A stretch of 64,000 nt of DNA from Paramyrothecium sp. XJ0827 (taxonomy: Eukaryota; Ascomycota; Sordariomycetes; Hypocreales; Stachybotryaceae). The stretch covers positions 2,914,001 through 2,978,000 of the forward strand of contig JAJFPB010000001.1 in assembly GCA_020881915.1 (NCBI GenBank), given 5' to 3'. Below the pieces are notes generated by a model. That model had not been told where the DNA came from. It was given only the letters and a program-made list of their open reading frames with translations, and ran no database searches. Position numbers and translations under genes: made by a program. Each line of letters starts with the position of its first letter. Positions within the stretch are counted from its first letter, which is position 1. This document shows positions 57,551-64,000 of the stretch, one piece after another.

Positions 57551-60500
57551 GACTTGGTGTGTGCTAGCCAAGGATCTCTCGCGGGGGGAAGAAAAAGAGC
57601 GTGATCAAATGTTTTTGCTTGAATGGGGCGTGACCAGCCACCTTGCTTACGACAAACGTTAGGCGGAAAACTCCACCGGGAGCCGGCGAAGCCTGTAATT
57701 TTCTTTCGCTCCCGTACTATTGCCGAAAACAGGATGTTGATCGGCCGATAGTGTGCCGAATCTGGGGTGCGTGAACCAACAGCGTGGGGTAGAGGGGGAG
57801 TTGCGGGATGAAGCAGCAAGCACTTGTGCGTCAAAAGGTCCAGTAGCTGGAGCGAGGACGGGACAATCGGGTCAACTACTGTAGGTAGCTCCCCCGTGCA
57901 TTGCGTATCGATTAAGCGGCGATACTGTGCAGTGCTACGAGGTGGAGGTCGCCCGTCGGGCTAAAAGGTGAGATAGTGAGATCCGGGGACCGGAGCACGA
58001 CGGAAAAGGATCCACATCCCTTCACCGGCCTTGAGACACGTCCCTCAAGACTACTGCGACAAGGCGCTTTATCCTACAGAGTACAGAGCATTGTTTCGCG
58101 TATTTCTTTTTGTTTTCTTCGTACGGATACTCCATGCATTGGGGCTTGCATGGCATCCTTTTCATGCCGGCATTCTCAAACCCGCCGAGGTTCGTCGTGT
58201 TTAGCGGTATCAGATCTGGAGCAAATGGGCATCAAGGGATCGGCACTGCCGGTAGACCGCCGTGAAGAACACCCCAAAAATCAAGCTACGGGACATGACG
58301 AAGCCGCGCAACCCAGTGAGAAGATGGGCATACGCAATACGGGTTCGGAGATAAGACGAAGCACCCACGGAAACGCGGGGATGCAGCCTCGATAAGGGGA
58401 GTTTCTAACAGAAGCGAGGTAGAACAAGCATTGGCTGCAACATGCTTGTCGATTTGCAAAAGGCAAAGTGAGAGATAGTCGTTCGCCCTGCAGGGTGTTT
58501 CAACCCGTACAGTGCTTGTTGTCGCAACTGGCTTTGGAGCCAAGCCGTCGGTGAGGCTCAGCCCGACGCTGACGAATGCTTTTGGCACGTATGGAGCAGA
58601 TAGTCTCCCCCCCATCGTCCACGTGCAAGCGAGGTTTCCGTGATGGCCAATGGCTCCCCGCGGGGAGGCGCAATCCCAAGCGTCTTGGCCTTTTGAACAG
58701 GGGGGTGTGGGTGCTGTCTTTTTGTCAAAGGGTTTCCCCTCACTGATGGATGGTGAGCGGAAAATGATCCAAGTCGAGTTAAAAAGAGCTGAGGAAAAAA
58801 GAAGAAGGCTTGGCCGGGGCGAGATCGCAGGGTTCCGCACGACGGGATCTTCGGTTGGGAGTGGAGGGATGCATCGCCATGCAAGATCTTGTCCGTTTCG
58901 GCAGCTGGGGAGCGGCGAAGCACAGCACGCAGTGACAAATACTGTACGGGGTTGCGCCAGGGACGTTCCTGTTTGGGCCATCTTTTCAATGACACCACGA
59001 GGATATGGTCACTCGGTGAAGCGAGAGAGATGGCAAAGTATCACGTACAGTATCTAGCATCATCCGTAAACAAGTCTATGAACGCATCTTTTCAAACACT
59101 TGTTGTTATTTCTATTAGTTTATTTACTCCTAGATTTGGAATATTCTTTGATAGTCCAAGTATATCATTCATACAAAATAATGCAATACAGTACTTACCA
59201 TACTCGATAGTAGTTCTTGCTTTCGCAGCACCGCTCGGTGGCAAGGGAGAGAGTAGCACCGATCCAACATGCCATCATACAAATCACCGGATGATTCGGA
59301 GGGGCGCAGCACCATGCTACACGGCTATTGCGTTGCTGGTGAAGAGTACTGTAGATGACGGCCTCTTGTCAGCAGAGCTAAGCGCACATAGACAATGCCT
59401 TGCAGGCCCTACGGCAAAACGAAGGGGTGCAGTGATCGGGATAGCTGAAACCGAAGCATAACCCGTGGCAGCGAGTGCAAGTTGACTGACGCAAAAACGG
59501 CAAAAAACACCCCCAAAACAAACAAATAGTACCGCAAAGGGTTGGTGATTTATTCTTGAACATTGTTGAGCATCAAGATGAGCATTTAGAGCAAGCCGAA
59601 AGAGATTATGCCGCGGAATTGAGTCTGCTTGGTTTGGTGACGACCCTGTCTTGCGAACTCTTTCCTGACCTACGATCTGCCTCAAAGGACTAATGCGTCG
59701 TCAATTGTATGAAGTTGCCTGACTCAAGCTTGCATTACCGTAGCAGTGTACCGGCACCCCTTGAATTTACGGAGCTGTAACAGGCTGACGATAACGTAAG
59801 TCGCGACAGCGCATACGGACCGCTAGCACTGTACATAGTTCTGATTTCCAATTGCTGACCGTGATTTGATTTCAGGTTTAGGTTCGGGAGCCAGGCCGCC
59901 GGTCGGATCAACCAGGTCGTCTTGATTGTGTCATGAACAGGGAAGGCATTGTTGATGTAGTGTCCATTTGGACTCGAGATCAGCGTCGCACTGTGTCCAG
60001 ACCAGTGGAAAGAGAGTCGGCGAGCCATTCAGCGCGCTGAACAGCCCTCTCTGCTGGCGTACCAGCATGGGTGCGCGCCCGCGCTGCGATCGTCTTTGGA
60101 TTCCTCAGACTGCCCCAACAAAGGCTGCCTGGATGGGAAGCAGAAATTTGGTCCGTCATTGATTCAGATCCGTTTCTGCTCGACCCGCTGGCCTGGGCCA
60201 GCGAGCATGTTGTCTAAGGTAGGTACTAGGTACCGTACCGACTGGGAGGGACCTGATTGCTGGTACCGGAACTTTCCAGCCCATTGTGCGCAGCAGCCCG
60301 CCGGAGGTACCGAAAGTCTCTTGCTCAGGTGGTGAAAGGCGGAAATGCGGCTGCCTGCGGGCGTCGCCGATGTCTGAACGATGGCGGGGCCCCCATTGGG
60401 TTCAGATGGCAGCAGAAACCCTCCCTTGGGGAATGTGAAAAAAGCCCCGGGCTGTTCCGAACCAGAGGCCCTACGGACGCATCACCGTGCAACCGGCGAA

Positions 60501-63260
60501 GCGTTCCTGGGCAGCGCAGTACCGCCGAGAAGTGCATTGCTGGTGCTCCCCCCCCGTCGCTGCGACAGCGGGTGCAGATCAAACCTTGAATTCGCACCTC
60601 TGATGGCAGGTATGCACGCGCGGCTGGAGATGCAGGCCCCCAAGGAGACGCCAGGCCAGGGCGAGGCAATGATAGGTAGGATAAGGTAGGCTTCAAAGGC
60701 GCTTCCTGGCGTACAGCACATGCCACGGTAGGTCCCACCCGTACGGTGATTATCTGGTCGCAGACAGCCGCAACGAGGGATCGGGGCCTGCATCTGCGTC
60801 TGCGTCTGCGGCGCGCTCTGGCCATGGGCTGGGCGTCCAACAGAGGAAGCGCCTGAATCCGCATGCGGTCCGGAGGCGGCGTCTTGTTGGAGCGACGGCG
60901 CGAACCGCCGCATTCAACTTGAGTCTTAGAAGACGTCCCCCTTTTTTTTCTTCTTCGTTCGCTTTCATGGCCATGTTTGGAGATTTGGAACTGAAGGACC
61001 GGGCTAGCCATTCTTGAATTAAAATCATAAGCCAATGTACTTTCATTCTATTGTACAAGCCTGGACTCTGTACCTTAGGTCTGTTACATTGAAAGCAAAA
61101 GAGCAAGGAACCCCCCTCCCCCCCCCCCCCCAAAATCAAGGAACAGACGGCCAGGATGCCGCCCCCGAAATGATATACTGGCGAATTTCCAAAAGCCCGT
61201 GTTTTACAGGGTAGTAGTCTTTGCAGATCGAATTGGCACTGGCCCGTGTTCGCGGTGGATTGATCGCGGCGCCAAACGAAGGCCTGTCTTGTCGCAGATT
61301 CACAGCAGGCAGGGAACAGTTCACACCTGTGACACAGATTCGTCTCAGCCCTTTCGCTGCTCTACCCAGAATTCGATGAACCATGTCCCACTGCAGCATA
61401 GAGGTACAGATGGCCCCAGTCTATATCCCAATCTCCTTGTCATTAGCCCGCCCGGTGACAAGATCTCTTGTTCAGTTCGTCGATGCCCGGTCGCGTATTG
61501 ATTAGTATTTGACGGCATACCACCGCGCCCCGTGAACCTCTTCATGGCGCCATACGGGCCTCCCGTTCACATGGGGGCACCGGACGCTAGCCCACAAGGC
61601 CCAATCAAAGCCTCGCCCAACTTAAACCTGATCCGCCCCCAAAAGGCGAGCAGGCTAAGATCGGGCTAACGCAAACTCTGAAGAAGCGTGGGTACTCGCC
61701 TGAGGCTATCTGCCCGCACGCTGACAGTTGTACCTCGCCGCGTCGCGCCGTGGCTTTGCTGCTAACGAGGGCGGCCTAGAACCTACAGCACTCGAGGCCG
61801 CGGCCTCCGTCGTCATGGCTGAGACACGAGCAAACGTGATCCAAAAGGCAAATGGACGAGAGCAGAAAAAGCCCATGTTAAGGGAACCCCGTTCCCTCTC
61901 TCTCGGTAGACCCTAGCACCGAGTCTAATTGGCAATGGGCCGGCCGACGATGAGCGCGCGGGGGCTGCGCCGTAGTTTCTATGCTTGTTGCTGGTGGGAC
62001 AAAATCCAGAACATTGCAGCGTAAGGTATTATTTTACTCTACCTACCTTACCTAGTACAAAGTACCCTTGGACCATCTTCGACGTCTGCCGATCGCTCGC
62101 TGCTGAAAGTGCTCACTCTTTTTGTAACCCTTCCTGGCCCTTTGTCCTCCCACGTTCGACATTTTGCGCAGCACTGTATCATTGTTCGGACCCGTCACAC
62201 ACTCAACTCCGACGTAGATAGCGGATTGCACTTTGAGACAGCCAACAATAGCCTCGCGCGGGTTCGAAAATAACAACAACAATAATACCCAACCACGGGT
62301 GTTCTGCAGATTCTAGATCCTGAAGCAACACCACACAATCAGACCCTGGACACTGGGACCAGCATCATTCATTCTTGCAAGGGCTCGAACGGCACGCCCC
62401 CCTCCTCCGTCTCCTCCTCCTCCCCATTAAGCATGTATCCTGGCGAGACCTGGGGCCACGGTACAAGCCTGCAGTAGGGACGTGTGCAGCATCGACAAAG
62501 TACCTCACCTCATCTCAGAAAAGCCAACAGCGTCCCCTAGCGCACCCCCCCTTGCCGCGCAGCAGCCAATCGCCTGGCGGCGTCGGTGGCTTAGCACCTG
62601 CTGGCCCGCCCACTAAGCACCTGAGCACACACCCAAGACAACCAAAAAGCGCACCCTAAACGGGCCAGGCGACACCCAGCTCTTATAGTCGTACAGTGCA
62701 GTGCCGCCTGTGTTGTCTGGCGGCCCACCTTTTTCCCTCTCCCTGCTCGAGACGCTATCGTCTTTTCCTTCTCTTTTTATCCGCCACACAGCCCGCCTCC
62801 GCTCTCCACGCCCACACAGTGCCAACTGCACCACATCTTTACTGCCCCTTGTCCTTCCATTTGCAGGTTGCGGTCCCGTCGTCCCTCTTGATCTCTCCAC
62901 TACTCTCGTCAGCCATCTCCATCTTTCCCTCTCTCACACTCCCACCCAAACCTCGACCTCACCTTTCGAGACCCCCGACGCCTCGTCCCCGTCTCGGACC
63001 TTTTTCTTTTCTTCTCGCGCCGTTCCGCCAGAGAAAAGATAAACCGGGAATCCTCGAGTCGAGCCATTTGGGATAATCCATCTTCCACACCCGCTGGATG
63101 TGCTGGTGGCAGTAGTCCATCTTGCCCCGGCGAATCCGTCTGCAGGGTTTTGGCAAGCAGGTTCGGGCTGTGGCGGCATCATCGCCAAACACGCCTACGT
63201 CAACCTCGACGCAGCTCCAGGCCGGATTGATCATTCACAAAGGCACCGCGCTGATTCAAT
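57551..63260. other. 5.7-kb gene-poor region
   Basis: Left end is the cyclophilin promoter; right end (about 62700-63260) is a pyrimidine-rich leader for the partial gene. Frames such as 58286-58981 (minus, 231 codons) and 60325-61035 (minus, 236 codons) look accidental. An AT-richer patch lies at 59090-59215. GGTACC-type clusters are at 60217-60242 and 62040-62070. A TGCGTC repeat lies near 60789-60808, and a 21-base C tract (one T) at 61111-61131. Confidence 0.45.
61111..61131. repeat. Poly-C tract
   Basis: Twenty C and one T in 21 bases. It is a likely place for sequencing or assembly length errors. Confidence 0.9.
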
Positions 63261-64000
63261 ATGGCTGCGCTTCAGGATATCGTCGGTGACGTCGCCCACC
63301 TCGTCGTCCGGGCTACCGTCGCCGCCCGCCAAGAGTCCTCCGCGACAAGTTCACCAACCACTCAACCATCAGGCGGCAACGGACAACCGCCGCAACAGCC
63401 GAATCGTGATCCCGGCGGCGGCAACTCCCCGCTGCTCTTCTTCGTGGCCTTAGGCTTTGGTGTTGTCTTCACCAATCTCTGGTGAGACTTTTTAATCTTC
63501 GGCCGTGCAGAGACTTCTCATGCAGGACCGTTGCACCGTTCGACGTGACCCATGATTCTAATAGAGTTCCAGGATCATCGTTGGCGTAAAGTACTGTTTT
63601 CGGTACAATGCTCGCAATCGTGCGCGGATGCTTAATGAGGACGGCGAGCCCATTACTCTTGAAAACATGCCTCGACCCCACCGCCGACGCCGAGAAAAGA
63701 AGTTGATGACGATGGATGAGGTCAACGAAAAGTTCCCTATGATGAAGTACAAGAGCTGGGTTTCGGAGCGCGCTAGGGATGGCTTGCCAACTGCAGGTGG
63801 AGTTTCGGTCCCTCCAAGCCGAGCCAACAGCATCCGCGACGCCGAAGGTGTCGCCGCCGACTTGGCTGCCAAGGACCGTAAATCTATCGACCATCCTCCG
63901 ACGACCGCTGCGACTGCCGCGACTGCCGAGTCTACTGTTCTCGTTGCATCGGGAGCCGACGATGCTGACGTTACGGAGAAGAAGAAGGTTGTCGAGTCAG
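63261..64000 (+). CDS. Membrane protein, probable RING-finger type (partial, cut by window edge)
   Basis: Two exons seen, 63261-63481 and 63573 onward; the second runs off the right edge without a stop. The product starts MAALQDIVGDVAHLVVRATV. It has a Pro/Gln/Gly-rich segment, then one transmembrane helix encoded across the intron (SPLLFFVALGFGVVFTNLW followed by IIVGVKYCFRYN). A cytosolic-type stretch follows with MPRPHRRRREKKLM, KYKSWVSERARDGLPTAGG and an Ala/Thr/Asp-rich linker. From memory this start and the KYKSW..GLPTAGG segment belong to fungal membrane proteins that carry a C-terminal RING-H2 finger and act as ubiquitin ligases. The RING itself would lie beyond the window, so that part is inference. 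Confidence 0.75.

Noticed and set aside
58286..58981. 231-codon minus-strand frame
   Set aside because: No family resemblance, low-complexity residues, overlapped by other open frames.
60325..61035. 236-codon minus-strand Arg-rich frame
   Set aside because: The Arg run comes from a TGCGTC microsatellite; GC-rich DNA gives open frames by composition.
1..64000. Search for CRISPR arrays, rRNA, intact transposons, and a secondary-metabolite cluster around the two oxygenase-type genes
   Set aside because: No spaced direct repeats, no transposase or reverse transcriptase motifs, and no synthase, transporter or pathway regulator beside either oxygenase gene.

Overview
The window is a piece of a filamentous ascomycete chromosome. 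Most genes carry short spliceosomal introns of about 50-180 bp with GT..AG ends, long pyrimidine-rich leaders precede several genes, and the gene set includes an AbaA-type conidiation regulator, a fungal ELL, Mrd1 and Utp17. The actinobacterial-type secreted protease and the protein styles point to a Sordariomycete of the order Hypocreales, probably Clavicipitaceae (Metarhizium or Pochonia-like). That placement is an inference from protein recognition; no search was run. I see no tRNA, rRNA, CRISPR array or intact transposon.

Sixteen protein genes could be modelled, and all spliced models close in frame. From left to right: a secreted streptogrisin-like protease (1236-2378, +); a BAP31/Yet3 ER protein (3593-4586, +); a DUF1479 protein with an apparently damaged iron site (5781-7172, -); a helix-hairpin-helix protein (7801-8884, -); a small At2g23090-like zinc protein (11137-11590, +); an isopenicillin-N-synthase-like dioxygenase (11778-13011, -); UTP17 (13428-16462, -) divergent from RPB10 (16736-17133, +); an undescribed protein with Cys/Trp helical repeats (21325-23785, +); a low-complexity putative nuclear regulator (24342-26321, -); an Rrg1/EFM2-type methyltransferase (27373-28511, -); ELL (31018-33114, -); dynein light chain in seven small exons (41183-41881, -); MRD1 (43535-46359, +); abaA (47298-50054, +); a secreted protein with a predicted N-terminal histidine (54407-55765, +); and cyclophilin H (56475-57550, -). 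A seventeenth gene is cut by the right edge (63261 onward, +; membrane protein, probably RING type).

The genes do not form one pathway. Three themes recur. The first is ribosome and RNA synthesis: UTP17 and MRD1 act in small-subunit rRNA processing, RPB10 is shared by Pol I, II and III, ELL acts on Pol II elongation, and CypH works with the spliceosome. The second is secretion and cell surface: the protease and the His-1 protein. The third is development: abaA, whose upstream region carries several BrlA-type sites. Long gene-poor stretches (17.1-21.3 kb, 33.1-41.2 kb, 50.1-54.4 kb, 57.6-63.3 kb) hold promoters and leaders plus simple repeats, a recurrent GGTACC/ACCTTACC-type motif and one AT-rich island, but no gene I can support.

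The most unusual points are the DUF1479 protein in which both expected iron-ligand histidines read as tyrosine, the Cys/Trp repeat protein, the possible His-brace protein, and the bacterial-type protease.
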